57,252 nucleotides of DNA from Spirochaetaceae bacterium (lineage in GTDB: Bacteria; Spirochaetota; Spirochaetia; Treponematales; Breznakiellaceae), in contig JAITKV010000017.1 in assembly GCA_031278215.1 (NCBI GenBank), forward strand, positions 1-57,252, read 5' to 3'. Position 1 is the first letter of the stretch. Each line of letters begins with the position of its first letter. Positions 40,180 through 49,531 of this stretch are shown here, piece by piece. The notes beneath the pieces were generated by a model that saw only the letters and a list, made by a program, of their open reading frames with translations, was not told where the DNA came from and made no database searches. Both the position numbers and the translations under genes were made by a program.

Positions 40180-41720
40180 CCAACAACGAAACCAGCCGGC
40201 GGATCATTGTATTCGACACCACCCTTCGGGACGGCGAGCAGGCGCCGGGGTGCAGCATGAACCCCCAGGAAAAACTGGAAGTGGCCCGCAGGCTGGAAAA
40301 GCTTGGGGTAGATGTGATAGAAGCGGGCTTTCCCGCCTCAAGCCCCGGAGATCTGGAATCGGTTAGATCCATTGCGGGGATTATTAAAACCAGTACCGTG
40401 GCGGGGCTGTGCCGGTCCCTGGAAAAAGACATAGACGCCGCCAGAACGGCCCTGGCCAAGGCGGGACAGCCCCGGCTTCATATTTTTTTGGCCACCAGCC
40501 CCATCCACATGGAATACAAGCTAAAGATGAAGCCGGAACAGGTGCTGGCGCAGACCGCCGCGGCGGTGCGGTACGCAAAACAATTCTGCTCCGACATACA
40601 ATTCTCTGCCGAGGACGCTTCCCGCAGCGATCCCGCCTTTGTATGCCGGGTATTCGGCGAAGCCATAAAGGCCGGCGCCACCACGGTAAATATTCCCGAT
40701 ACGGTGGGCTATGCCATGCCTTCCGAATTCGGGGCCCTGGTGGCGTATATTAAGGAACATACCCCCGGCGCGGAAAAGGTTAAATTTTCCGTCCACGTTC
40801 ATAACGATCTGGGGCTGGCGGTGGCCAACAGTTTAGCCGCCATAAGCGCCGGAGCGGATCAGGTGGAATGCACGATAAACGGCATAGGCGAGCGGGCGGG
40901 AAACGCGTCGCTGGAAGAAATTGTCATGGCCCTGCGGGTTAGAAAGGATTATCTAAAAGCGGACACGGGGATCGACACCACCCAGATTTACGGCACAAGC
41001 CGCCTGGTAACCCAGGTAACGGGGGTAAAAGTCCAGCCCAACAAGGCCATCGTGGGGGATAACGCCTTTGCCCACGAAGCGGGGATACACCAGCACGGGG
41101 TCCTGGCAAACCGGGCCACCTACGAGATCATGACCCCCGAATCGGTGGGAATTTCCACCAACCTTATGGTCCTGGGCAAGCATTCGGGCCGTCATGCCTT
41201 TGAGGATCGGCTTAAACTGTTAGGCTTTACCGTGGATGCACAGACCCTGGAAAAGGTCTTTACCGAGTTTAAACTTCTGGCGGATAAAAAGAAGGTTGTC
41301 AACGACCGGGATATCGAAGCCCTGGTAATGGGTTTTGCCGCCGCGGCCCCCGAGACCTGGAAACTCGACCACTGGGCGGTAAATACCGGCAGCGCCCTAG
41401 GGGCCAGCGGCACCATACGGCTTCAGCATAAAGACGGCGCCTTCCAAAAACTTGTTTCCCTGGGGGACGGCCCCATCGACTCAATCTATAAGTCGATCAA
41501 CCAGATCATAGGCAAGGAACCGGAACTGGAATTATACGAGATTGGCGCCATCACCGGCGGTTCTTCCAGCCAGGGCGAAACCATGGTAAAAATAGCCTGG
41601 GACGACAGGCGCTACAACGGCCGGGGGGTTTCCACCGATATTATCGAATCTTCCATAAAAGCCTACCTGTCGGCAATCAACGCCATGGAATGGGATATTA
41701 AGGAAAGCATGGCCCGGTAG
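40176..41720 (+). CDS. leuA: 2-Isopropylmalate synthase
   Basis: The 514-residue enzyme condenses acetyl-CoA and 2-oxoisovalerate, the first step of leucine synthesis. The TIM-barrel active site shows FDTTLRDGEQAPGCSM near the N-terminus, FSAEDASRSDPAF, VHVHNDLGLAVANSLAA (metal histidines) and NGIGERAGNASLEE; FAHEAGIHQHGVL follows. The C-terminal LeuA allosteric domain (about 390-510) is present (LELYEIGAITGGSSSQGE), so leucine feedback is expected. Starts with ATG overlapping the ilvH stop. Homocitrate or citramalate synthases are related, but motif and length fit LeuA best. Confidence 0.95.
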   Translation: MTNNETSRRIIVFDTTLRDGEQAPGCSMNPQEKLEVARRLEKLGVDVIEAGFPASSPGDLESVRSIAGIIKTSTVAGLCRSLEKDIDAARTALAKAGQPRLHIFLATSPIHMEYKLKMKPEQVLAQTAAAVRYAKQFCSDIQFSAEDASRSDPAFVCRVFGEAIKAGATTVNIPDTVGYAMPSEFGALVAYIKEHTPGAEKVKFSVHVHNDLGLAVANSLAAISAGADQVECTINGIGERAGNASLEEIVMALRVRKDYLKADTGIDTTQIYGTSRLVTQVTGVKVQPNKAIVGDNAFAHEAGIHQHGVLANRATYEIMTPESVGISTNLMVLGKHSGRHAFEDRLKLLGFTVDAQTLEKVFTEFKLLADKKKVVNDRDIEALVMGFAAAAPETWKLDHWAVNTGSALGASGTIRLQHKDGAFQKLVSLGDGPIDSIYKSINQIIGKEPELELYEIGAITGGSSSQGETMVKIAWDDRRYNGRGVSTDIIESSIKAYLSAINAMEWDIKESMAR

Positions 41721-41824
41721 GCGTTCCGGGTACGCCTTCCGGTAAAGGGGGCCCATCGTGCGGGGCTTTACGCCGGCGTACCGGTCCCCTCCTGCCCCGG
41801 GGAACCGGAGGGGGATTTACCGTC

Positions 41825-44431
41825 CTATCCGCTGCTTTTCCTAAACACCAGCCCCTTTTCGGCCTTGTCCACGCCGACCACATCCCCTTCGGCGATCTTG
41901 CCGGCAATAATCGCCTTTGCCAGGGGGTTTTCAAGTTCCGCCTGGATCGTCCGCTTCAGGGGCCGGGCGCCGAAAAGGGGATCGAAACCCCGGCCGGCAA
42001 GGTAGCTTTTTGCCCCGGGGCTGAGTTTAAGGGTAATCTTCCGTTCCGCAAGACGCTCTGCGAGGCGGGCAAGCTGGATGTCCACGATTTTTCCGATCTC
42101 GTCCCTGCCCAGGCGGTTAAAGATCACCGTTTCGTCAATGCGGTTAAGGAATTCAGGGCGAAAGCTCTGTTTTAACAGTTCCGTCAGGGCCGATTTTAAA
42201 TCTTCCTGTTTTTCCGCCCCCAGGATCAGATCCGACCCCAGGTTGCTTGTCATGACGATGATCACGTTCTTAAAGTCCACCACCCTGCCTTGGCCGTCGG
42301 TAAGTCTTCCATCGTCAAGGATCTGCAGGAACACGTTAAACACCTCCGGGTGGGCCTTTTCGATTTCATCGAAAAGGATCACGCCGTAGGGCCGGCGGCG
42401 CACCGCTTCGGTAAGCTGCCCCCCCTGCTCGTAGCCCACATAGCCCGGCGGGGCGCCGATAAGCCGGCTTACGGAGTGTTTTTCGCCGTACTCGCTCATG
42501 TCTATCCGGGTAAGGGCCTTTTCGTCGTTAAACAAAAAATCCGCCAGGGTTTTTGCCAGCTCCGTTTTGCCTACCCCGGTGGGGCCCAGGAACAAGAAGC
42601 TCCCCAGGGGCCTGGCCGCGTCGGAAAGCCCCGCCTTGTTCCGCCTGATAGCATCGGCGACGGCTATAACCGCAGGGCCTTGTCCTACGACCCGCTGTTC
42701 CAGAACTTTTTCCAGTTCCAGGAATTTTTGCAGTTCCCCCTTAAGCATCTTCGACACGGGGATCCCCGTCCAGATGCTTACCACCTGGGCGATATCTTCC
42801 TCGCTTACCTCTTCCCGAAGCAGCGCTCCCGCGCCGCCCGCATCGTCTCCGGCGGCGGCGCGCTTTTTTTCTATCTGGTCCGTCAGGACCTTAAGTTTTT
42901 TTTGGGCCTCGGGAATTCTGCCGTGTTTTACTTCCGCCGCCTTGGAAAGGTTTCCCTCCCGCTCCCAGCGGGTTTCTTCGATTTTAAGTTCTTCTATCTG
43001 CTGCTTGATTGCCCGGATCTTTTCAATGTCCTTTTTCTCCCCTTCCCAGCGGGCTTTCATCGCGTCCCGTTCAGAAGCGGTGTCGGCAATTTCTTTTTCC
43101 AGTTTGCCAAGCCTGTCTTTGGAAGCGGGATCTTCCTCCCGGGCCAGGGCCTGCTTTTCGATGGAAAGCTGCAGCAGCTTTCGTTCAAGTTTATCAAGCT
43201 CCGTGGGCCGGCTGTCCAGTTCCATCTTAAGCCGGCTTGCCGCCTCGTCCACCAGGTCGATGGCCTTGTCGGGAAGAAAGCGGCTTGTGATATACCGGTC
43301 CGACAGGGACGCCGCGGCTACCAGGGCCTCGTCTTTAATCCGCACGCCGTGGTGAACCTCGTAGCGTTCCTGAAGGCCCCGGAGGATGGCGATGGTGTCT
43401 TCTACGCCGGGCTCTGCGGTATAGACCTGCTGGAAGCGCCGTTCCAGGGCCGCGTCTTTTTCGATATGCTTGCGGTACTCGTCCAGGGTCGTGGCCCCGA
43501 TACAGCGCAGTTCCCCCCGGGCCAGCGCGGGCTTTAACAGGTTGCTGGCATCGGTGGCCCCTTCGGCGGCCCCCGCCCCCACCAGGGTATGAAGCTCGTC
43601 GATAAAGAGGATGATCTTCCCCTCCGCGGCCTGAACCTCGTGGATCACCGCCTTGAGCCGTTCCTCAAATTCCCCGCGAAACTTTGCCCCCGCCACCAGG
43701 GCCCCCAGATCCAGGGCCAAAAGCTTCTTCCCCTTAAGGCCCTCGGGGACGTCCCCGGCGACGATACGCCGGGCAAGACCCTCGGCGATGGCGGTCTTCC
43801 CAACCCCCGGCTCGCCGATAAGAACGGGGTTGTTTTTGGTCCGCCGGGACAGAACCTGCATAACCCGGCGAATCTCCTCGTCCCGGCCGATAACCGGATC
43901 AAGCTTTTCCTGCCGGGCCAGCGCGGTAAGGTCCCGGCAGTACTTTTCCAGGACCTGGTACTTTTCTTCCGGGTTTTGATCGGTAACCCTTTGGTTCCCC
44001 CTAAGGGCCTTGAGGGCCGCAAGTATGGCCGGCTTGTTGACCCCGGCGCGTTTTAGTACCGCCCCGGCCTTTCCTTCCGAAGCGGCGATGGAGACGAGTA
44101 TGTGTTCCGCCGAAACATACTCGTCCTTTAGGGCCGCCGCTTCTGCCTCGGCCTTGGCCAGGACCTTTCCGGCGGCGCCGGAAAAGTACAGCTGGGCCGC
44201 CTCGCCGTAGACCTTGGGGACGGCGGCAACCAGCATGTCCGTTTCCTGCAAAAGCTGGGCGGGATTGGCCCCTATCCGCTCGATGATGGGCCCCGTAATA
44301 CCTTCTTCCTGTTCCAGGAGGGCCTTAAGAATATGCTCTGTTTCTACCTGTGCATGATCGCTTCTTTGAGCGATGGAGGTAGCCTCGTTTAAGGCCTCCT
44401 GGGCCTTGATGGTAAATTTTTCATAATCCAT
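41825..44431 (-). CDS. clpB: ClpB disaggregase
   Basis: The 868-residue Hsp100 works with DnaK to rescue aggregated proteins. The N-domain ([20 protein letters not shown]), D1 with Walker [15 protein letters not shown], the coiled-coil middle domain (about 395-530, [19 protein letters not shown]), and D2 with Walker [20 protein letters not shown] are all present, so this is full-length ClpB, not ClpA or ClpC. A GGTGAAGG SD precedes ATG 44431. It lies 28 bp after the small sigma factor gene and is very probably cotranscribed with it. No CIRCE element is visible. Confidence 0.97.
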   Translation of the reverse strand: MDYEKFTIKAQEALNEATSIAQRSDHAQVETEHILKALLEQEEGITGPIIERIGANPAQLLQETDMLVAAVPKVYGEAAQLYFSGAAGKVLAKAEAEAAALKDEYVSAEHILVSIAASEGKAGAVLKRAGVNKPAILAALKALRGNQRVTDQNPEEKYQVLEKYCRDLTALARQEKLDPVIGRDEEIRRVMQVLSRRTKNNPVLIGEPGVGKTAIAEGLARRIVAGDVPEGLKGKKLLALDLGALVAGAKFRGEFEERLKAVIHEVQAAEGKIILFIDELHTLVGAGAAEGATDASNLLKPALARGELRCIGATTLDEYRKHIEKDAALERRFQQVYTAEPGVEDTIAILRGLQERYEVHHGVRIKDEALVAAASLSDRYITSRFLPDKAIDLVDEAASRLKMELDSRPTELDKLERKLLQLSIEKQALAREEDPASKDRLGKLEKEIADTASERDAMKARWEGEKKDIEKIRAIKQQIEELKIEETRWEREGNLSKAAEVKHGRIPEAQKKLKVLTDQIEKKRAAAGDDAGGAGALLREEVSEEDIAQVVSIWTGIPVSKMLKGELQKFLELEKVLEQRVVGQGPAVIAVADAIRRNKAGLSDAARPLGSFLFLGPTGVGKTELAKTLADFLFNDEKALTRIDMSEYGEKHSVSRLIGAPPGYVGYEQGGQLTEAVRRRPYGVILFDEIEKAHPEVFNVFLQILDDGRLTDGQGRVVDFKNVIIVMTSNLGSDLILGAEKQEDLKSALTELLKQSFRPEFLNRIDETVIFNRLGRDEIGKIVDIQLARLAERLAERKITLKLSPGAKSYLAGRGFDPLFGARPLKRTIQAELENPLAKAIIAGKIAEGDVVGVDKAEKGLVFRKSSG

Positions 44432-44459
44432 AATGTACCTTCACCGTACAGCATAGGGC

Positions 44460-45314
44460 TCATGCTACATAAGTTTCCAGTACCCGGCGGGATGCGCTGC
44501 GCTGCAGCCGGACCAGGGCCTTTTTTTCAATTTGCCGGATCCGTTCTTTCGTCAGGTTAAAGCGGTCGCCTATTTCTTTAAGGGAAAGGGGCGGCCGGTT
44601 TCCAAGGCCATAGCGAAAACGGATAACATCCGCCTCTTTTTTGTCCAGCCGGCCCAGAACATACTCAATGTCGTCGTACATAACCGCATCCATGGCCTGA
44701 GCCTCCGGGGTCCGGTAATTCGAGGCTTCGACAAAGTCCCCCATGGTGGAAGAATCTTTTTCGTCGTAAATCGGGTTTTCCAGGGATACCATATCCCGTG
44801 AAATCATTACCAGGTCCTCCACATGGGCTAAATCCATGTTCAAAAGCCGGGCCACTTCTTTTAACTCCGATTCCCCCTCCTGAACCATCCGGCGGGCTTT
44901 TTCGATTTGTACCAGTTCGTTCGCCCGGTTTAGGGGCAGCCGGATCATCCTGGATTTTTCGCAGATCGCCTTTAAAATAGCCTGTCTGATCCACCATACG
45001 GCGTAGGAAATAAAGTGATATCCCTTATCTACATTATACCGCTTAATGGCGTTAAGCAGTCCCAGATTGCCTTCGCCAATCAGATCCTCCAGGGTTATGC
45101 CCTGGCCCTGATACTTTTTGGCCACATTTACCACAAAGCGCAGATTTGCAGTAACCAGCTTATGCTGGGCCGCGAGGTTCCCCGTGGCAGCTTCTCTGGC
45201 GCACTTTTCTTCTTCGTCCCGGGTCAAAAGGGGAATGGTGTTAATCTCCCGTAAATACATGGCCAGGGTGTTTTTGTCACTTTTTGTACTGATTTTTCTT
45301 TTTGTCGCGGTCAT
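44460..45314 (-). CDS. Small sigma-70-family factor (RpoS/SigA-like, group 1/2)
   Basis: The 284-residue sigma factor has region 1.2 (NTLAMYLREINTIPLLTRDEE), region 2 (ANLRFVVNVAKKYQGQGITLEDLIGEGNLGLL in pieces, ISYAVWWIRQAILKAI), region 3 and region 4 (RFRYGLGNRPPLSLKEIG, LTKERIRQIEKKALVRLQR). It lacks the long N-terminal region 1.1 and non-conserved insert of RpoD, so it is likely an alternative factor of the RpoS kind, though a short primary sigma is possible. ATG 45314 with GGAGG is chosen. It lies upstream of clpB. A -24/-12 promoter precedes it, as in Borrelia rpoS. Confidence 0.85.
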   Translation of the reverse strand: MTATKRKISTKSDKNTLAMYLREINTIPLLTRDEEEKCAREAATGNLAAQHKLVTANLRFVVNVAKKYQGQGITLEDLIGEGNLGLLNAIKRYNVDKGYHFISYAVWWIRQAILKAICEKSRMIRLPLNRANELVQIEKARRMVQEGESELKEVARLLNMDLAHVEDLVMISRDMVSLENPIYDEKDSSTMGDFVEASNYRTPEAQAMDAVMYDDIEYVLGRLDKKEADVIRFRYGLGNRPPLSLKEIGDRFNLTKERIRQIEKKALVRLQRSASRRVLETYVA

Positions 45315-45379
45315 TCTTGCCTCCGTGTTCTTTGTTATTTGACGTTTATCGTTTGGCGTACTTCTTACTACATGTAGTA

Positions 45380-45394
45380 GCAAATTCCGTGCCA
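45380..45394 (-). promoter_or_regulatory. Sigma-54 (-24/-12) promoter of the sigma factor - clpB operon
   Basis: The minus strand reads CTTGGCACGGAATTTGCTA: TGGCAC (45394-45389), 5 nt, TTGC (45383-45380). It matches YTGGCACG-N4-TTGCW fully. Start near 45368. The inverted repeat at 45423-45441, 55-73 nt upstream of the start, may bind the activator. Confidence 0.8.
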
Positions 45395-45554
45395 AGTGGA
45401 GGCAAATTCGAAAGAATTCGTAATTCCTTATTATATAAGGAATTAGGTAAAAATAACTCCGCCGCATTGGGTGGTATTTCTTGCCGTGTCTAAGAATTTG
45501 GGTAATTTTGACACATTATCGAAAAATCAGATTATTCACGGGTCATTATGACAC

Positions 45555-45582
45555 AAAAAACCCGGCCCTTAGACGGCCGGGT
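45555..45582 (-). terminator. Rho-independent terminator of groES
   Basis: On the minus strand ACCCGGCC-gtctaa-GGGCCGGGT (small bulge) is followed by TTTTTTG. It lies about 60 nt behind the groES stop. Confidence 0.8.
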
Positions 45583-45639
45583 ACATTCGTGCGGCGGAAG
45601 CGTGGCGGTAAAATTTTCATTTTAAAGCCGCGGCGGCGC

Positions 45640-45912
45640 TTATTCGATAACCGCCACCACATCCTGCATTTTTAGAATTAAATGCTCCACACCGTCGATT
45701 TTAATCTGGGTCCCGGCGTATTTATCGTACATTACCTTATCCCCGGTTTTTACGGTGATCTTTTCTTTTTCCGTCCCCGGTCCCACCTCCACAATAGTTC
45801 CCTGCTGCGTCTTTTCCTGGGCCGTATCGGGAATAATAATTCCGCCGGCGGTTTTAGCCTCATTCTTTTCCAGTTTCACAATAACCCGGTCTGCCAAGGG
45901 TTTAACCTTCAT
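45640..45912 (-). CDS. groES: Co-chaperonin GroES
   Basis: The 90-residue protein forms the heptameric lid of GroEL. It shows VKPLADRVIVKLEKNEAKTAG, the mobile loop GGIIIPDTAQEKTQQGTIVEVG (seen in pieces), GDKVMYDKYAGTQIKIDG and LILKMQDVVAVI. The start is ATG 45912 with an AGGAGG SD; the frame is open upstream, but that part is not GroES. No groEL follows here, so the chaperonin genes are split. No CIRCE repeat is visible at its promoter. Confidence 0.96.
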   Translation of the reverse strand: MKVKPLADRVIVKLEKNEAKTAGGIIIPDTAQEKTQQGTIVEVGPGTEKEKITVKTGDKVMYDKYAGTQIKIDGVEHLILKMQDVVAVIE

Positions 45913-45955
45913 ATCTTCCTCCTGATGACAAGTAATAATAGTTTGGATTGCCTCT

Positions 45956-45984
45956 AATATAAAAAAACTACGCCTGCGCGTCAA
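45956..45984 (-). promoter_or_regulatory. Promoter of groES
   Basis: TTGACG (45984-45979), 17-bp spacer, TATATT (45961-45956); leader about 37 nt with AGGAGG before ATG 45912. Confidence 0.7.
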
Positions 45985-46047
45985 GATATTTCCGGGGCAT
46001 TCCCGAAACGCGGCTTCCACGGAAATTTACGGGACGAGGAGCGGTTT

Positions 46048-47922
46048 TTATAGAAGATTTCTGCCGCTGTCCAGGCGGCGTTTTTCCAGGGACGCCTCAA
46101 GGTTTTCCGGATCCAGGTCCAGGGCATAATCCAGGGCCCGCAGGCTGTCTTGCTCCCTCCCCAGGACCCGAAGAATTCCCGCAATACGGGTCTGTATCCT
46201 GGAGGCGTCCCGCCGCTCTAAAGAGGGTCCCGCCGCCGGTATACCCTGTCCGGTACGGAGCTCTTCGTCCAGTTTCTCCGGGCCCGTCAGGCTTTGCCCC
46301 CCGGAAAGCTGCCCCATGGCAATTTCGTAGTACTGCAGGGCTTCCCGGGGATCCTTCTTCATATCCAGCACAAGCCCCAGGTTTGCGGTGGCCTGCCACA
46401 GGGGCTGCTGCCTTCGGCCCGGGACGCTTTGGCGCCGGCCCTTTTCCGGGGTCCGGACAATACTCCGCAGGGTTTTTTCGGCTTCCTCAAGGTTCCGCTC
46501 CCTTAGCTGGGCAAAAGCCCGGTGCAGGCCCGACCAGGGCCCTTCCACCCGGTTGATCCCCGCGTTCCGCAGCGCCAGGGCCGTTTCATCGTAGCGGCGC
46601 TGGAAGTTAAAGTACCACGCCGCCCATTCAAAGAGCCTTTCGTCCTGGGGATGGTTGTTAAGGAGCAGCCAGGTTTCCGCCACCGTGCGATCCACGGTCC
46701 AGTCCTCGCTTTTTCTTCGCAGCAGTTCCAGGGCAAAGAGCCCTTCGTTTTGATCGGTCTGGCTTAAAATAGTTAAGGCCCGATCCGGGGGGACCAGCCG
46801 GGAATACCGGATAATGGCAAAGATCCGCCCCTGGGGATATGGGGAATCCAGGGCAAAGAGCTGTTCCAGCCACCGGCCTTCTTCCTGGACATCCCCGGCG
46901 CTGGACGCCAGGTTGTAAAGAACCCGCGCCTTAATTACCAAGGGGTCTTCCGTAAAATCCTGCCCCCCCGGCGGACCCCCCGCCGGGGCCCCCGCCGGGG
47001 CGCCGCCGCTTTCCTCCCCGGAAGCCGCGGCTATTTTCCACAGTCCCCGGGCCTGTTCGATAAAGCCGCCAAGCCACAGGGCGTCTCCCTGGCGGGCAAG
47101 AAAACGATCGCTGGTAAAAATCGAAAATAATTCGGCGGTCCGGTAAAAATTTCCGTGGTCATAAAAAAACTCCCCCCCAAAAAGGTAGGTTTCGGAGTTT
47201 ATGGCGCCGCCGGAATCAAACAGGCTGTTGACCATGGCTTCGGCTTCGTTTAGCTCCCCTTCCAGGAGGATTCGGATGCAGTAATTGACCAGGTAGGCTT
47301 CCCGTTCTTCCCCCTGGGCGAAGGAGCAGAGCAGGGGAAAAAGCTCCCGGGGAAGCAGCCGGGCAGAGGCCGGATCCCCCATGGCGCCGGAGTAGACCGA
47401 AAAGGCCAAGGCCAGGTCCTGCAGGGCCCCCTGGGACATCAGCGCCGCCAATTCCTGCATTTCCGCCGCGGCTTCCCCGGAAAGGGCCTGTCCCCGGCTG
47501 TTAAGGATGATAAGTTCCGCCCCCAGGGTTCCCAGCTGGGCGGAAAAGGGATAGGCCTTGCGGGCCCGGCCTACCGCGCCGGCATAGGCGGAAAAGTACG
47601 GTTCCCGGTCTGCTTCGGCGCCCAGGACCAGGGCCCGGCGGCGCTTAAGCACCGACAGGGTATTTTCCGTGTCCAGGGCCTTTTTTTCCAGTGAATCCAG
47701 CAGGCCGTTCCGCTGCCGGGCGGCCATATCCGGGTTTTCCCGGACCCTGGCGTCATAGTCCGCCAAAGCCCGGCTAAAGGAATCGCCCCCCGGCCCGGAG
47801 GGGGAGAAAACCGGAACCCCTCCAAAATGGGAGAACAAAAACAGGGCCCCCATAAGAACCAGGGAAACGATAAGCCCTAAAAGGCACACCCCCCGCAGAA
47901 GGGCGGCGGACTTGTTATCCAT
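46048..47922 (-). CDS. TPR-like membrane-anchored protein
   Basis: The 624-residue protein has one N-terminal membrane segment (GVCLLGLIVSLVLMGALFLF) and a long helical-repeat body with TPR-like pairs (LWLLLNNHPQDERLFEWAAWYF, LRNAGINRVEGPWSGLHRAF; near the C-terminus RIQTRIAGILRVLGREQDSLRALDYALDLDPENLEASLEKR, here in pieces). A low-complexity GGAPAGAPAGGPPGG stretch sits near residue 310. It probably holds a protein complex in the periplasm. ATG 47922 overlaps the nusB stop by 8 nt. No catalytic motif is visible. Confidence 0.72.
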   Translation of the reverse strand: MDNKSAALLRGVCLLGLIVSLVLMGALFLFSHFGGVPVFSPSGPGGDSFSRALADYDARVRENPDMAARQRNGLLDSLEKKALDTENTLSVLKRRRALVLGAEADREPYFSAYAGAVGRARKAYPFSAQLGTLGAELIILNSRGQALSGEAAAEMQELAALMSQGALQDLALAFSVYSGAMGDPASARLLPRELFPLLCSFAQGEEREAYLVNYCIRILLEGELNEAEAMVNSLFDSGGAINSETYLFGGEFFYDHGNFYRTAELFSIFTSDRFLARQGDALWLGGFIEQARGLWKIAAASGEESGGAPAGAPAGGPPGGQDFTEDPLVIKARVLYNLASSAGDVQEEGRWLEQLFALDSPYPQGRIFAIIRYSRLVPPDRALTILSQTDQNEGLFALELLRRKSEDWTVDRTVAETWLLLNNHPQDERLFEWAAWYFNFQRRYDETALALRNAGINRVEGPWSGLHRAFAQLRERNLEEAEKTLRSIVRTPEKGRRQSVPGRRQQPLWQATANLGLVLDMKKDPREALQYYEIAMGQLSGGQSLTGPEKLDEELRTGQGIPAAGPSLERRDASRIQTRIAGILRVLGREQDSLRALDYALDLDPENLEASLEKRRLDSGRNLL

Positions 47923-48352
47923 CCTGCATTCCACCCTGAATCGTTTTTCGCACCCCGTCCAGTACCCCGTTGATAAACCGGTAGGAATCGCCGGAACCGT
48001 ATTGCCGGGAAATGTCTACCGCCTCGTCAATTACCACCGACGGAGGAACCGCCGCCTGAAACATCAATTCATACACACTTAGGCGCAGCAGGGCCAGATC
48101 GACCAGGTTAAGCCGGGAAAAATCCCAATGGGCCAGATGCCGCCGGATCATGGCGTCAATTGTTTTTATATGTTCCGCCGTCCCCGTTACCAGAAGCCGG
48201 GAAAAATCCGCCGTATTCCCCAGGGCGTTCCCCTGTTTCACCTCCGCCCAGGAAAATTCGAGCAGATCCCCAAGATCGCCCCCCTTCCCCGCCATTTCCC
48301 AGGCATAGAGGGCCTGAAAGGCCAAAATACGTCCCCTTCGCCGCGACCCCAT
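47915..48352 (-). CDS. nusB: Transcription antitermination factor NusB
   Basis: The 145-residue RNA-binding protein is part of the rRNA antitermination complex with NusE. It has the family pattern RRRGRILAFQALYAWEMAG, RLNLVDLALLRLSVYELMF, and PPSVVIDEAVDISRQYGSGDSYRFINGVLDGV (here quoted as parts of the C-terminal domain). Length is normal. It overlaps the isomerase gene upstream by 1 nt and the TPR gene downstream by 8 nt, so all three are one operon. Confidence 0.94.
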   Translation of the reverse strand: MGSRRRGRILAFQALYAWEMAGKGGDLGDLLEFSWAEVKQGNALGNTADFSRLLVTGTAEHIKTIDAMIRRHLAHWDFSRLNLVDLALLRLSVYELMFQAAVPPSVVIDEAVDISRQYGSGDSYRFINGVLDGVRKTIQGGMQDG

Positions 48353-49455
48353 TACCAGGTTATTTTAGTGTAGGTATCGTCCAGAATTTGAACGCTGCCC
48401 CGCTTTCGCAGATCCGCCACCAGTTCTTCCGAAGCCTGCTGCAAAACGGTCATAAACCTTCTTTGAACCTCCGCCGCGGCAATGGTCTGCCGGACCGTCC
48501 GGGCGTTGGGGTCTTCCAGGTTGTAAATATCATCCAGGGCAAGGATCTTTCCGCGGTAGGTTTCCATAACCTTGACAATATAAAAACCTTCGGGCCGTTC
48601 AAGCAGCCGGGAAACTTCCCCCTGTTTTAGGCCAAAGACGGTATCGACCAAATTGGCCCCCATGGCCTGGCGCATCCTGTCGTGTTTGTACACAAAGGTG
48701 TCCGCGCTTATATAGCCCGAATTGGGCTTGCGAAAATCCCGGGCCGCTTCGTCAAATCTGCCGGCGTCGCTTCCTATTTGCCGGGAAAGGTTGTTTGCCG
48801 TGGTTTGGGCGGCGCTTTTTTCGCCGGCATTACGGATAGGAACCACCAGCATCCGTATCCGGGCCGCATCGGGGCGGGTAAAACCGTTTTCGAAGATGCT
48901 CTTGCCCTTTACCTCGTTATATACGGTTTGAACCTCGGTCTCTGCGGGGGGCGCTATGGCGTCAAAGAGGGGCTGCTTTTTAACCTTTAGGTAATTTTCG
49001 GTTATCAGGGTCCGCCTCATCAGCTCCCGGTAGCTTGCCCGGCTCATTCCCGTCCGGTTTTGCAGATGCGTATTTATTTCCGCATCCGTGGGGGTATGTC
49101 CCAATTCCTGGGCCAGTCCGCCGGAAAAGGCCGTGATGCTCTGATCAAAATATTGGTTTATTTCCCGGTCCGTTACGGTGATTCTTTCCTGTTCCGCCGC
49201 CTGGCAGGCTAAAAACTGATTACTCAGTTCGTCCAGGGCCTGCCGCCGTTCGGTTTCCGTAAGCTTGGCGTTGGCGTTTCCGGTGGTCATGGCCTTGGAA
49301 ATGGAAAGCCAGCTTACATATTCCTTGAATTGTTTGACGGTAATCTGCTCTGTCTTGGAAAGCCGGACAATGGCCACCGCTTGAAGATCGATCTGCCCAA
49401 AACACAGCCCGGTTACCAGAAAAAAAATAGAACCACATACTATAAAATACTTCAT
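48352..49455 (-). CDS. SurA/PrsA-like periplasmic peptidyl-prolyl isomerase or chaperone
   Basis: The 367-residue protein has a signal peptide (YFIVCGSIFFLVTGLCFGQ) and a SurA-N-like helical region (VTDREINQYFDQ, RTGMSRASYRELMRRTLITE). A parvulin-like domain follows at about 200-305 (FDEAARDFRKPNSGYISADT, LKQGEVSRLLERPEGFYIVKV). It should help outer-membrane proteins fold. Rotamase residues are not strict, so activity as a chaperone alone is possible. TATACT lies about 24 nt upstream of the ATG, but no convincing -35. First gene of the operon with nusB. Confidence 0.8.
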   Translation of the reverse strand: MKYFIVCGSIFFLVTGLCFGQIDLQAVAIVRLSKTEQITVKQFKEYVSWLSISKAMTTGNANAKLTETERRQALDELSNQFLACQAAEQERITVTDREINQYFDQSITAFSGGLAQELGHTPTDAEINTHLQNRTGMSRASYRELMRRTLITENYLKVKKQPLFDAIAPPAETEVQTVYNEVKGKSIFENGFTRPDAARIRMLVVPIRNAGEKSAAQTTANNLSRQIGSDAGRFDEAARDFRKPNSGYISADTFVYKHDRMRQAMGANLVDTVFGLKQGEVSRLLERPEGFYIVKVMETYRGKILALDDIYNLEDPNARTVRQTIAAAEVQRRFMTVLQQASEELVADLRKRGSVQILDDTYTKITW

Positions 49456-49531
49456 AACTACTACCTTATCATAAGTCTAGTATATAAGGGAACCGCCGGA
49501 AACCCCCGGCGGGGATCCGGTAAATAAAAAG

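Larger units (their letters stand above)
45315..45639. other. Regulatory region between the sigma factor gene and groES (325 bp)
   Basis: No gene is visible. On the minus strand it carries, in order: the groES terminator (45555-45582), an inverted repeat TTCCTTA-N5-TAAGGAA (45423-45441), the sigma-54 promoter (45394-45380), a 14-bp palindrome TACTACATGTAGTA (45366-45379) at the likely transcription start, and a leader of about 54 nt. Confidence 0.65.

Noticed and set aside
45508-45536. TTGACA-17-ATTATT on the plus strand, possible small RNA promoter
   Set aside because: It reads into the groES terminator hairpin without a gene or a U-run on that strand; the -10 is poor.
45912-45990. CIRCE (HrcA) operator at groES or clpB
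   Set aside because: No TTAGCACTC-N9-GAGTGCTAA-type inverted repeat is visible at either gene.
45640-46020. Longer groES start at 46020
   Set aside because: The extra 36 residues are not GroES-like and include the promoter; ATG 45912 has an AGGAGG SD.
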